From Phyto melanocephala (Eukaryota; Arthropoda; Insecta; Diptera; Rhinophoridae): a stretch of DNA of 64,000 bases. The notes beneath the pieces are model-generated. The model saw only the letters and a program-made list of their open reading frames with translations. It did not search any database and was not told the DNA's origin. The translations under genes were made by a program, and so were the position numbers. The DNA is taken from contig OW799233.1 in the NCBI GenBank assembly GCA_941918925.1, forward strand, positions 1,976,001-2,040,000, given 5' to 3'. Below, piece by piece: positions 47,710 to 58,783 of this stretch (position 1 is its first letter; each line of letters begins with the position of its first letter).

Positions 47710-48703
47710 ATGAGAAAAATATCTGCAGAAATTGAAAATAGTGTTGTGTGCCTGACCGAGGAAGGCTGCCCTTCACGTACCATTGCCGAGAGGGTTGGTA
47801 TAAGCCAATCGGCAGTGATTGCAGCTCAAAAGAGACGTCCAAATCGCAAGTCAAAGGCCGCAAAAAATTATTAACGGACTCAGACGCTAGACTAATGATG
47901 TCCAAAATGAGAAAAAACAAGCTGCTAACACCAAAGGGTGCTTCTCTGGCAATTAACAAAAATGTAAGCGTGTGGACTGCAAGAAAAGCGCTCCATGATA
48001 TCGGCTATACTTCAGCTGTTAAAAAAAGTAAACTTGTATTGTCCGATAAAAATGTTAAAGCGCGCTTAAAATTTGCAAGAGGGCACAAAAACTGGACAAT
48101 TGATGACTGGAAACGTGTTATCTGGTTCGATGAGTCCAAATTTAACCACTTTCAGTCAGATGGAATGCAATACTGCTGGCGTAGACCCGAAGAACGTGCT
48201 CAAAGACACCATGTGAAGCAAACAGTAAAACATGGCGGCGGAAATATAATGGTTTGGGGATGCTTTACATGGTGGAATGTTGGCCCTTTGCATTTAGTAG
48301 ATGGTATCATGCAAAAAGAGGGCTATTTCAGATTCTGCAAACCCATCTTTCCAATTTTATGAACAAATGTGCTTATCCCGAAAAAGAAATTATTTTTCAA
48401 CAGGATGGTGATCCAAAGCAAACAACAAAAATTGTAAAGGAATGGATTGGGAAACAAAATTTTCAATTGATGGAATGGCCAGCACAAAGTCCCGACCTCA
48501 ATCCGATTGAAAATCTTTGGTCAATCGTGAAAAGAAGGCTCGGGCAGTATGAAGCAGCACCAACAAACATGAGCAACCTTTGGGATCGTGTACTTGCGGA
48601 ATGGAATCGAATTCCAAAAGATGTTATAGAACATTTGGTAGAAAGCATGCCAAGGCGCATAAATCAAGTTATTTCTAATAAGGGTCTATGGACCAAATAT
48701 TGA
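47710..48703 (+). pseudogene. Tc1-like DD34E transposase, two frameshifts
   Basis: The enzyme would cut and rejoin transposon ends at TA. The ATG at 47710 starts MRKISAEIENSVVCLTEEG, then a first helix-turn-helix (TIAERVGISQSAV). Reading moves to another frame at about 47848-47866, giving GRKKLLTDSDARLM, TARKAL and the first catalytic Asp in VIWFDESKF (about 48118-48141). A second shift near 48333, best explained by one lost base, leads to the frame holding FQQDGDPKQT (second Asp) and SPDLNPIENLW (Glu). Exactly 34 residues lie between them (DD34E). The stop is at 48701-48703. Otherwise the gene is complete, so either the copy died recently or the shifts are assembly errors. Confidence 0.93.
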
Positions 48704-48732
48704 AATTGGGTTAGTTTTAAAATTTTTTTTTG

Positions 48733-48947
48733 AAACGTGCAAAATTGAGTTTATGCGGGTTTTTTCGTTTTTTCTTTTAAACTCTTTAAATTAAATGCAT
48801 TTATTATTGTTTCTTTACTCCTATTTGTTACTAATAAAATAATGATTATAAAATTTAAAAAAATTTTCTGATTTGCTTGTATGGTTTTGTTTTTATGGAT
48901 GACGAAAGTCAGTGTCGTGAACATGCACTCACTTCTGCTCGGTACTG
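48733..48947 (-). repeat. Tc1-like right inverted repeat
   Basis: Reverse complement of 47306-47520 with few differences. Confidence 0.92.
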
Positions 48948-48949
48948 TA

Positions 48950-49539
48950 TATTTATTTAAACTTTTTATTTACAGTTTACTGGAAAAATATCATTTCGGC
49001 TTTAGTTAATTTTTATAACTAAAGTTTTTTTGCGAAGCGTCCTTTAAAATTCAAAAAATATGTGTGCATGTATGTATGTAAGAATTAATATTTCTAACAG
49101 ATTATAAATACGATGCACGCGCCATTTATCACACAATCGTAATTAATATTTTGAGATAATAAAATCAACAATATTTGTTCAGATGCATGTACATAGGCAT
49201 GTACATAAGTATATTGTACATAAAGTACATATAGACAACTATATTTATTTTAGCGATAACTAAAAATATTTTCACATTAGACAAATATTTGACGAAAAAG
49301 ACGTAATTTTTTAAAAGTATGTATTCATTTTTACCCCAATAAACCACTGTTTAGTTAATTTAAAATTGATTTAGAAGAGTCGTACATCATTCAATAAATA
49401 TTTACCTAAATAAGTTGTAACGCTTATTTAGAAAAATATTTACCAAACGCGGATGTAACTTACGAAATTAAAATTACGTAAATACAATATTTTTTTTTGT
49501 ATTTTTGGACAGAGTAAAAATAACTAAACATTGATTTAG
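48950..49539. other. AT-rich DNA without recognised features
   Basis: No gene or known repeat was recognised; short TATG-like runs lie near 49066-49081. Confidence 0.3.
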
Positions 49540-50240
49540 GTTTGTTCTGTGCCCACACTGATTGAACTTTGGAAAATACTTAGGAATCAAAGAGAAGTTT
49601 AGATCCATCCGCCGCACGCTTTTTATAACTGACTGGTTATCAAGTGTAAAAGAATTCTCTTCTCCTGCATATTATATTCCAATAGGTGATCCAACGCGTG
49701 CAGCAAGCTTTTTTGCCCGTTAGACGGACAAGTACTTGCCCAGATTCGATATCCAGGATAGGTTCAAGTCAAGCTAGTATACATTAGAACCAGCCATCCA
49801 ATTCATAAAGGACCGATCAGTAATGCTACTGATATCATTCTGTATGCTCTAATTGTGTAAGTCCCTTTTCTATCACTTTTACTTGACTTATTCGCTCTTT
49901 TATATATTCATGAGGTCCGGGATTCTCCTATGCTCCAATTCTGACGCAAAGCGATACCATGTGCTAACGCTTTGCATCAGAATTGCCGATTCCCTTATAA
50001 ATAATTCCAACGGCAGGAATCCTAGCATTTCCTTCATTGTTTGCATTGGTGTGGCAGGTTTCGCACAATGTATTCAAATGCAAGCAATCTTCTGAACACA
50101 TCAAACTTCCGCCTAACCGTTTCCTGAAAGATCCTTAATTGATCGTGTATTCAGAGGAGGCTGTGCAAAGCCTCATTAAATTTCAGAGGTGATGAGATCC
50201 CTCTTTGCGGACCATGGTTGACCTTGTTCGTAAAAAAGAT
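49540..50240 (-). pseudogene. decayed non-LTR RT/RNase H region
   Basis: This is a GC-richer island. On the minus strand, short frames give MKEMLGFLPLELFIRESAIL (the connection after the RT of R1/Jockey-type pol, 'LEVxLxxxPLDLxIRExA') and ASELEHRRIPDL. They then give an RNase H-like stretch with WMAGSNVY (degenerate DGS region), AARVG and LDNQSVIKSVRRM (equivalent of 'DSQAAIKAL'). Stops and frame changes are frequent. The distal PGHxGI motif and zinc knuckle, seen at 1330-2050, were not read here. Confidence 0.65.
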
Positions 50241-51717
50241 GTAGAATAATGCCATGTTTATTTGAAAAATCTTAATATTTCACTTTACACACAGTCCATA
50301 ATAGACTAGTTGTTGTTTTAATTGACATTAAAATGAGTCGCTCCTTTACTGCATAAACAACATCGGTATAGTACAATAAAATTTCGGGGTCAAGACTTAC
50401 AAAAATTTAATTATAAAAATAGAATAGTTAATGTAAGACAAGTAAATAAATATATTTGATCAGTGTGGGTGGGTAGAACGTACATATATGTATACATTTT
50501 TATACGTTAGTAATAAAGTAAACAAAAAAATTAACTATACTATTTATTTTAATAATATGTAAATACAAATTTAACTGAATGTATTCGAAGGATTTTTAAT
50601 AAAAAAATTTTAAGTAAATTTTATTTTAATCAAATATAAAGAAATATGAACAACAACTTCTTCAATTCCATATTTTTATTTAAATTGTGAGAGATATTTG
50701 TATGTATATGATATATTAGGTCAAGAAGTGTAAATGATAAAAAACTAAAGCTGTTTTTGAAGTGCATTTCAGTCGGCCCGTATTCGGGAAACTGAAGTTT
50801 TCACACATAACTAATCTCTAATTATTACAAAGAACTTTAGTTCTAAAAAATAAAATTTATTTATTTATTTATTATAAATTACAAATATAGTTGCTGCCAT
50901 ATGTAACCTTGTAAATTGTTATTGACTATCAACACTTGTAATGTTATAAATTATTTAATGCTTTATTAATGTTTTATCAGGAAGTGAAGTTCCGACGGCC
51001 AAGCAAGTGTTTTTAACAACAACAGAATTTTTTTTTTTGTACACAAAAACACTTGAACATTTTTTGAAACATAAATATTTAGCAATTTATTTTAATTTTT
51101 ATCAAATAGAGCTTGGTAATAAAAACTTTACTTTAAAAAAAAAATACAATTTTAAAATTTTTACAATATTTTGTTGTTAAGAATTAAGAGTTTAAGAAAT
51201 TAACAACAGGAAAGACAAAGCATATAAGTTTCGCTAAAATAAAGAAGAAAAAAATAAAATTAAAAAATCGATTAGTTAATATAAATTCTTAAACAAATGA
51301 TTGCGTTTTAATATTTCTTTCCAAATATTAATAAATTTTGCTATTTTTATTAAGCGATCAACAATAAAGATTAAATTGTAAAGTTTTGCAAAAATAAAAA
51401 AATATTAAATGCTGAACGTGGGGTTACCAGATGGCCAGGAATTGTGGGGATTGTCCAGTTTTTTGCTTTTTATCCAGTTACCAGCTAAAATAATATTTGT
51501 CCAGATTCTTGAGTTTTAAAAAATATTTTTTAAATAATCAAATTAATATTTGCTACAGATAAAATTGTGATTGCACACCAAATATAAAGCAAAAGAGTTA
51601 GTAAAATTCGTAAATAAAAATATAAAATAAGTGTGACAGAAAATACTAGTACTTTCTTGTGTAATTAAATTAAGAAACATGTATTTGTTAACTTTTTCAA
51701 TATGAAATAACACAAAA
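50241..51717. other. AT-rich DNA
   Basis: No gene was recognised. (TTTA)n lies at 50857-50875. The stretch 51420-51530, with repeated CCAG and TTACCAGATGGCCAGG, resembles worn transposon ends but could not be assigned. Confidence 0.3.
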
Positions 51718-51725
51718 TTTTAATG

Positions 51726-51929
51726 GTTACATATTCACCAGGTAATCGCAGTTCGGACAATATTTTTGTTTATATTTTTTATATATGAAGTTTAACATTT
51801 AAAATAAATAACAAAAAAGAGATATAATATTTTATATATGTATATGGTCCTTGACAACAGAAATTTAAAATAAGTGAAAAAAAAAATCAGCCGACGAATT
51901 AAGACAACCTGATAAATAAATTTGCTTGG
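51726..51929. mobile_element. small MITE with perfect 8-bp duplication TTTTAATG
   Basis: Direct repeats TTTTAATG flank it at 51718-51725 and 51930-51937. The right end, in reverse complement, reads CCAAGCAAATTTATTTATCAG and matches the CAAGGCGAATT-type end at 46253. The left end (TTACATATTCACCAGGTAATC) is only loosely complementary. An internal CAGCCGACG replaces the usual CAGCTGAT block. Confidence 0.55.
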
Positions 51930-51937
51930 TTTTAATG

Positions 51938-52334
51938 TTAAATTTTTTTTAATTGAAAAAAATTAAATCAAATTTTATTTTTTTTAACTATATACATACA
52001 TATGTATGTACATATATGTAAGTGCATTTTCGATTGCCCAAGTATTTTTGCAAAATCCAGGTGAATTTTTTAAATTTATATATTTTGATGGCTTTGTCTA
52101 TTTCGTCACATATTTGTTAAAATTTTGTTTATACGAAAATTAAAATGAAATCTATTTAGGTTGAGAGTCTTCCGAATAGACTCAAAAAAGAGAGACCTTC
52201 AACAATTCATATGAAAAAATTTTGTCTGGGCAAACAATTTGTTCGAAACACATGGATGAATCCAGCTTTATTAATAAAGTATACATAAAAATGCACTAAA
52301 GTTGTCTTACTTAAGCGCAAAAAAAAATAATATA
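51938..52334. other. AT-rich DNA without recognised features
   Basis: Neither a gene nor a known repeat was recognised here. Confidence 0.3.
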
Positions 52335-53061
52335 AGGTGATTTTTTAAGAGCTATAGGAAAGTTAAACAAAAACACATAAAATTCAGAAAAATGCATGAA
52401 AACTTTATTTGAATCGATGGCACGGTCCATATAATTTAATGTTTGAAGATTATTTCATGCAAATGTTGACCGTGACTGCGCCTCAAATGGTCCATCCACT
52501 TAGTCCAATTTTGGCATACTCTTTCCAACATTTCGGCCGGTATCCCATGAATAAATGCTTCAATGTTGTCTTCCGATGCGTCTATTGAAGCGGGCATGTG
52601 TGTATAGACATGAGCTTTAGCATAGCCCCACAAAAAATAGTCTAAAGGCGTTAAATCGCACGATCTAGGCGGCCAATTGACCGGTCCCGAACGTGAAATA
52701 AAATGTTCACCGAGCTCGCCTCTCAATAAGTCCATTGTTAAGCGTGCTGTGTGGCATGTGTCACCGTCTTGTTGAAACCACATATAATGCAAGTCAAGCT
52801 CTTGCATTTTGGGCAAAAAAAAGTTGGATATCATCTCACGGTAGCGCTGACCATTCACAATTACGATGAACTTTCTTAACAGAGCACGCATTTTGATAAT
52901 AAAATTTAATAATTTGCAAGCGTTGTTGTTAGTTTGTAAGACGATTCATGGTTAAATTATAGACCAAACTGAAGATGTTTGACAGTGAAACAAAACACGA
53001 AACGTGCGTCAGCTGCTTAAACCAGTGTTGCCAAAAAGATAATAGCTAAAAAATCACACTT
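52335..53061 (-). mobile_element. DD41D (rosa-like) mariner, internal-deletion derivative
   Basis: The ends AGGTGATTTTTTAAGAGCTAT and the reverse complement of ATAGCTAAAAAATCACACT are inverted repeats with a 3-bp indel. TA flanks both sides (52333-52334 and 53062-53063). At ~727 bp it lacks about 40% of a normal mariner. The encoded protein keeps the spacing of 41 residues between the second and third acidic residues, which places it with the rosa/DD41D clade first described from tephritid flies. Confidence 0.88.
52436..52949 (-). pseudogene. DD41D mariner transposase, N-terminus fused to catalytic half by deletion
   Basis: The probable original start is the ATG at 52949 (minus strand): MNRLTN, an in-frame stop, then QQRLQIIKFYYQNACSVKK, the N-terminal HTH. 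A deletion junction at about 52865-52875 joins this, out of frame, to IVNGQRYREMISNFF. From there about 140 codons are open and well conserved: MWFQQDGDTCHTARLTMDLL (second Asp), VNWPPRSCDLTPLDYFLWGY (third Asp in PLD), AHVYTHMPASID and a C-terminal WxxRxxxxxxxGGH-like tail ending EIIFKH. The first catalytic Asp and the second HTH are in the deleted part. The long intact 3' half suggests a fairly young deletion. Confidence 0.88.
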
Positions 53062-55712
53062 TAGACAATTTTGTGAAGTCAATGTACGTGTGAATGTAAG
53101 CAGGAATTTTTTAATTTTTAATTAATATTTCGAAAATTGATGCATTTATTTAAAAAATAATGATGCCATTGGTAACTGCAAGTTGAGTTTATATGTATTG
53201 ACCCGATTAACATTTTTAATACAAAGTTTTTACCAGCTAGTCGATAAAACATTTTCTGAATATAATTTTTGTCAGTGAGGTTTAAATTTGGATTTTAGAG
53301 GAGAACTTTATCAAACTCCGTATTTAATATTTTCCAGATTTAGGATTAGTTGCTGTGTAGAGCCTTTTGCACACAATTTCGAAAATAACTAGAGCAGATA
53401 GCGAGCTAGTATTTGCAACGCTGTCGAAATTTTCATTTAATTTATATACTACTGTCGTTGTCAACTCAACCCATTTTGCTGGCTAAGAGTTACTTAACTT
53501 TTGCATAACCAAATTCTCTTCTTATTTTTGTGAACTTACGTTGTTTGAAAATTTGTTTGCTGGGCCCATGAAATTGCTCTTGCCAGTATATCAATAACTT
53601 CTTTATTTGAGACTTCCAGAATTTCCTCTAGAGAATTGTCGGAGTCTTGGTTTTCCTTAAAATTTAAAATAACGTGCAATAAATTTTCAACCTGTTCGAA
53701 ACATTTAACCGTAAAAAATACTAAAATTTTTTTTTAATTAGGATTTTTATTTTGACATATGAAGATTTTTCTACGAAAGTTTCTGACACCTCTGATTCCT
53801 ACAGACATTTTTTAATCATATTACTATTTTGTTGTTGTTGCTGTTGCCTATTTACGATATGTAGATTATAAATGTTTGTTTATGTTCTTGTGTGTTTTAT
53901 TTGCTGTATAAAAACCCATTTGGCCCAGTCCTTAAGATGTCTTTAAAGGTCATTTAAACATTGTTTGTAAAATGGGACTAGACGCACTTCAAGCATACTT
54001 ATCAAGCATTGTCGTTAGGCTTGTGAAATATAATTGTATGTGTTACACCGACGGCTATTAATATTTTTCGGAATAATACATACAAATACTACTAAAGTAT
54101 CGACAAGTATTTTCATCTTAAGATACCCCGGAAAAACCTTTTTAAACTAACAGAGCCTCATGTCGCTAATTTTTTCGTTAGTACAAATGCCAGCGACCAC
54201 ACTGAAGACAATGTCATCATTGTGATAAAGACAATATAAATGACAAATGCCGTCAGTTAAAAACTTAAAATTGTTTAAGTGATCGCTAAACGCAACATCG
54301 TCTACAGCAATTTGGCCAGCTGGGAAGTTATAGACACACGTGTGTGTTTGTTTAATTTCATTAAGGTATTCAGCTGCTGTAGTTGTATGAGTTTTGTTGT
54401 TTCTGTTTTTTGCTGCTGCTGCTCGTGTTTGAGAATTTATTTTAAACGAGGGTCGTTAAACCATCTTCTGGATGAAATAAACGAGGTTGAGACGAAACGT
54501 TTGCGGTAGCACGTGTAAAACGAAAACTTAATATAAAACAAAAACAACGACAACACATAAACTAATTATTGCTTGGCATTTTTCATTTTGTTTATCAGCA
54601 CTTGTTTGTGTTATACACCCATGTACACCAACTAAATGCAAAACTGAAAAAAAAAAAATAAAAAATAAAAGCTAAATACATACCAACATCATATGTGGCT
54701 ACGAAAAAATAAATAAATAAATAAGAATAAAAAAAAAACGTTTATCACATTTATTTATTTTTTACACTTAGTCGCTTTATATTGTGTTTTAACTACTACT
54801 GGTAAAAAATAAAAGTAAGAAGCAAAATCATGTTATAACACTTTGCTACAGAAAAATTTTTAAAAAATTCATCACACAAATTGTGTAAAACAATTTTATA
54901 ACATTTAGAAAATAAAAATTATTTTCAATAATATTTCATAATATACGTTAGAATAATTTATAATATACGGTTGTACCTGTTTTTTTTAACTAAAAAAAAT
55001 GTATTTTGCAGCACAGTGTAAAATATGGTTTTTGTATTTTTATTGTTGATGCACTTTTACATCTGTGTCGAGGTTTATTAATTTTATTTTACAAATAATA
55101 TTTAAATGTTTTTAAAAAAAGTTTTATAAACAAGAATCAAAAGAAAGCTTTTGTGACATTTTTTTATTATAAGTATTATTTTAAAGTTTCTTTAAGGATG
55201 AGGTCAAAGGTCGTTATAACGAAACTCGTTTCGTTAAGTACTTTCGTGTCACCATTATACATTATACATAAAAAGAAGCATGTTTTAGTTACTGTTTTAA
55301 AGGAGATATTTAGAATTGCGTACAAGTTCCCAATCGAAACCTAAAAATTTGTAACATTAATTTGCAATATAATCTCGAATACTTAAGATACCTATTCTGT
55401 AATTATCAAATTAATTAGAATCCTATAATGTTTCCCATGCTCCATTAACTTTTATACAAACGTTTTAAATCAAATGTTAAATTCATAACTACAATATTGT
55501 ATTGTATCGGCACTATTTTTTATATAAGTTACATATTCCTGTTGTTAGTAATTTTCTTAAAAAACGTTTGTAAAAAAAATAAACAATTCATATGCTCTTG
55601 AAATGTTTAAATACAAACAAGAATGTGTTATGATTATTTGTTTAATATCCAAAAAATATGTTTTTTTTCACAAGTAATGCAAATTAGAACTGTATTTAAA
55701 TTGACGATATAA
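53062..55712. other. unique DNA, partly less AT-rich
   Basis: No gene was recognised. 53755-53794 is an inverted match to 32597-32633. The stretch 54100-54520 is less AT-rich and contains a short open frame (54279-54509) rich in Cys/Ser from (TGC)n and (TGT)n runs, probably chance. Confidence 0.35.
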
Positions 55713-56480
55713 AACAAGTAAGAGCGCTATATTCGGCCGTGCCGAATCTTATATACCCTTCACAACCCATGTAGTTTGTATCAACATTCATCCCATATGA
55801 AATACGTACATACATATAAAAACCATACATATATAAAAACATCCACATTGCAAAATTATAAATTTACGTATGTATGTTAAAAAAAAAAAAATTAAAAAAA
55901 AAAAAAAAAAAAAATTTTAAATAAAAATTAAAAAAAAAATTTAAAAAAAAAATTAATTTATATATAATAAATATAAAACAAAAAAAAAATTAAAAAAAAA
56001 ATTTAAAAAAAAATTTATAAAAAAAATATTAAAAATATAAATAATATATTAAATAAAAAAAAAATAAAAAAAAAAATAAAAAAAAACTAAAAAAAAATTT
56101 TTTTGGCTCAGCTGGGATTCGATGCCACGTTTTCTCTAACCAGTATACACGTTTGTATGTATGTATGTCGTGGGTTTTTGCTCACATCTCAGTTGTTTAT
56201 GTACCGATGTTTCTGATTTTCAATACGGATCTACTCCCGAGTATTTCTGATATTTTAATATCTCACCCGGGTCCAAGCGATGTCGGGGGGCTTCAAAAAG
56301 TTGATTTCAACATACACACGGACAGACGGTCAGACGGACAGACTGACAGAGCTTAATCGACTCCCCTATTCATAAGCTGTCAGAAAATATATACTTTATG
56401 GGGTCGAAAATGAAAATTGTAGAAATTTCACACGGAATGACAAACCTATATACACCCTTTTTCACTGTGTGAAGGGTATA
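55713..56480 (-). mobile_element. hairpin-ended dispersed repeat, inverted, complete
   Basis: This is the best complete single copy (768 bp). It starts with the tail (AACAAGTAAGAGCGC, then TTCGGCCGTGCCGAA, then TATATACCCTTCAC). An A/T-only spacer follows (55878-56103), then the head with GGGATTCGATGCC (tRNA-like), TTCAACATACACACGG, a (GAC)-type (GTCY)n complement, and the terminal hairpin CCCTTTTTCACTGTGTGAAGGG. A ~50-bp deletion in the head removes the FVKKK-coding-like stretch present in other copies. No target duplication was visible. Confidence 0.88.
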
Positions 56481-58561
56481 ATAAAAGGGATGAAATATTA
56501 TTAAAGTCCAAGTAATTGCAGAATTAATAATTTGACATAGAAAGGTTAATTTAATCATCCGTATTATATTTTAGTCATTATTCCATTATTATTAGCAATG
56601 CCAGACAACGTTAGCGCTTTTATTTATTTTGTATATCAATTTCATGGCCGGACATACCTTGATCCATCACAGGCATACATTTTTGCCTTCTTTTCCACCC
56701 TTAATGATTAATCACAGCCCAGTTTTTATTTTTTTCTTAATTGTTGATAAGACTTTAATAAGAAGTAAGACCTATTTCTTACTGAGACACCCTTTACATA
56801 CATATGTACGTGCTATTTGTAAAGTGCATACGTATGCAAAAAAAAAAAAAAACGATGTAATGCTCATGAAATTTATATTTCATTTATTGCTATATTAAAT
56901 GATTTTTTTATTTCTCACACGTGTAACAAAATCTGTCCTCAAAATTGCTCATTGTCAAATGTTGCACTACTTGAATGGCAATGATTTTATGAATGAACGT
57001 TACTGTGCAAAAAAAAAAAAAACGAAAAAGCAAGCTAAAGTCTCACTGACTAAACTAAAAACTGAGTTAGTGTATCAGAAATAATTGTCGTCTAAAATTA
57101 ATTACTAACACGAGCTTCCTTTTTTTTTGTATTCCATTTCACAAACATTTTGTTACAACTACATATTTATTTTGAAAATACTTTATTCAACCTTAAAACA
57201 AACATGCATTTATTTGTACATACATACAAACATGCATACATACATACATACAAAAACTAAGAAACAAATAGACTAACCCTTGAGTAGCTGACTAATGTAT
57301 AATTTTTATTTTCCTACACGTGTATACAAATGTGTCAAATTGTATTTACACTAATAAATACATACATAGTCTATCAAATGTGAATGTATTTTTGCAATGT
57401 GAACAAAAGCGTATACTTAGTTAGGTACATAGTAATTTTAGATATAAGTATTTATTTAAGTACTTAAATGGAGTGCGCAAGAAAAAATTGGTACGTTATG
57501 TATCGCAATAAATAGAGTAATAAAAGATTTGTTAATTTTTTTATAGAGCAATTCAAGTTAGAAATAGTTAATATAAAAATAAACATGATCATTTAAAATC
57601 GTAAAACTATTATGTTTTGTTTTAAATTAAAAAAATGCAATATAAATATACAGCTTTAGACTTAGTTTTTGTAAACGTTAAAGTGAAATATATATTTAAT
57701 ATTGAAATGCCTAGTCGGTAATTGACGCAATATTTTTAATTTTTTAGGTATGAAATAAAAAAATAATGCTCTTTAGTGTATATTTTATTTGGTTTTTTCG
57801 TAGATTTTTTCTTATAATAATTTAATTCTAAATTAAAAATATTCAGATTATGTAAAATAGTACATTACTTTTAAATTAAACTTTAGTGTGTTAGTCGACA
57901 ATGGGCAATTGCTGTGCTCATTTAACAAAATTTTAAATTTAAACTTTATTTTCTATATTTTTTTAATAATATTTTCAAATAAAACCTCTTAGATATAAGT
58001 AAAGAAGATTTATTAATTTATTTTTTAATTTATTTAAGGAAAACAAAAACCTTTATTTTGCAATCTTTCGTTTAATTTAAAAAAATTACTGTAACTTCGA
58101 AAGTATAAGTTACTCTAGAAAAAGCATCAAATCTTCTTAAAAAAATTAACCTAAAGAATTGTTGTAGTACTTGGTTGTAATGTAATTATTTTCACAGAAA
58201 ACTAAAGGATAAGATACAGTTATTATACCATATGCCTTTTTAATATGTAATTTATGATTGAAATTATTTTAGAAACAAAATTACAGAATTAAAAGTGTGC
58301 ATTAACTTTTTTGTATGCACTTTTCACAGCCTACAATATGCTACTGAGTCATGACTTTCGCGGTTATACTTAAAAGAAATTCTTTAAAAGTAAAAGGAAA
58401 ACCCATTTTTAAATAAATGCCGTTTTTTTTTGTAGCCGTAGTTTAATGAAAAAAAAAACTTTTCCTGACTTTAATTAGTTAGTAAATTTTTAAAAGCACT
58501 TAAGTTTGATAGTTAGTTATTTTTTGTTTAAACATGTTAAGGAGGTTTTTTTTTAATATCT
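56481..58561. other. AT-rich DNA without recognised features
   Basis: No gene was recognised. CATA-type tetranucleotide runs lie at 57218-57252. Confidence 0.3.
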
Positions 58562-58783
58562 TTAATCACATGTCATTCCGTTTGTAATTTTTAAAATATA
58601 CGTTTTCGCCTTAAAAGTTGTATGTAAAAGTGGGTACTTATTTTCTAAATTTATATTAATAAAGAGGCGAGTTGAGTAAGCAATGCCCGTCTATATTTTT
58701 AAACAATATTTTTGACAAATTTTAAAGCCAAAATGGTATAAAATTTTTAACATAGCCGAATGTAGCACTCTTACTAATTTGTA
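58562..58783 (+). mobile_element. old, internally deleted copy of the hairpin-ended repeat
   Basis: CATGTCATTCCGTTTGTAAT matches the head, and CATAGCCGAATGTAGCACTC followed by TTACTAATTT matches the tail. The middle is absent. Confidence 0.6.

Larger units (their letters stand above)
47306..48947 (+). mobile_element. Tc1-like transposon with ~215-bp inverted repeats
   Basis: The element is 1642 bp and lies between TA dinucleotides (47304-47305 and 48948-48949). Its ends CAGTGCCGAGCAGAAGTGAG and CAGTACCGAGCAGAAGTGAG (right, reverse complement) start long inverted repeats at 47306-47520 and 48733-48947. Those ends are virtually identical over their first ~80 bp, with one mismatch, and highly similar to the inner end at AAACGTGC. 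Length and layout fit a full Tc1-family element with long IRs. Such similarity between the arms points to recent activity, but the single gene is broken. Confidence 0.95.

Noticed and set aside
47684..48660. Minus-strand frames opposite the Tc1 transposase
   Set aside because: Antisense shadows of the transposase coding strand.
54279..54509. Cys-rich 76-codon frame
   Set aside because: Derived from (TGC)/(TGT) runs; no secretion signal or family pattern was visible.
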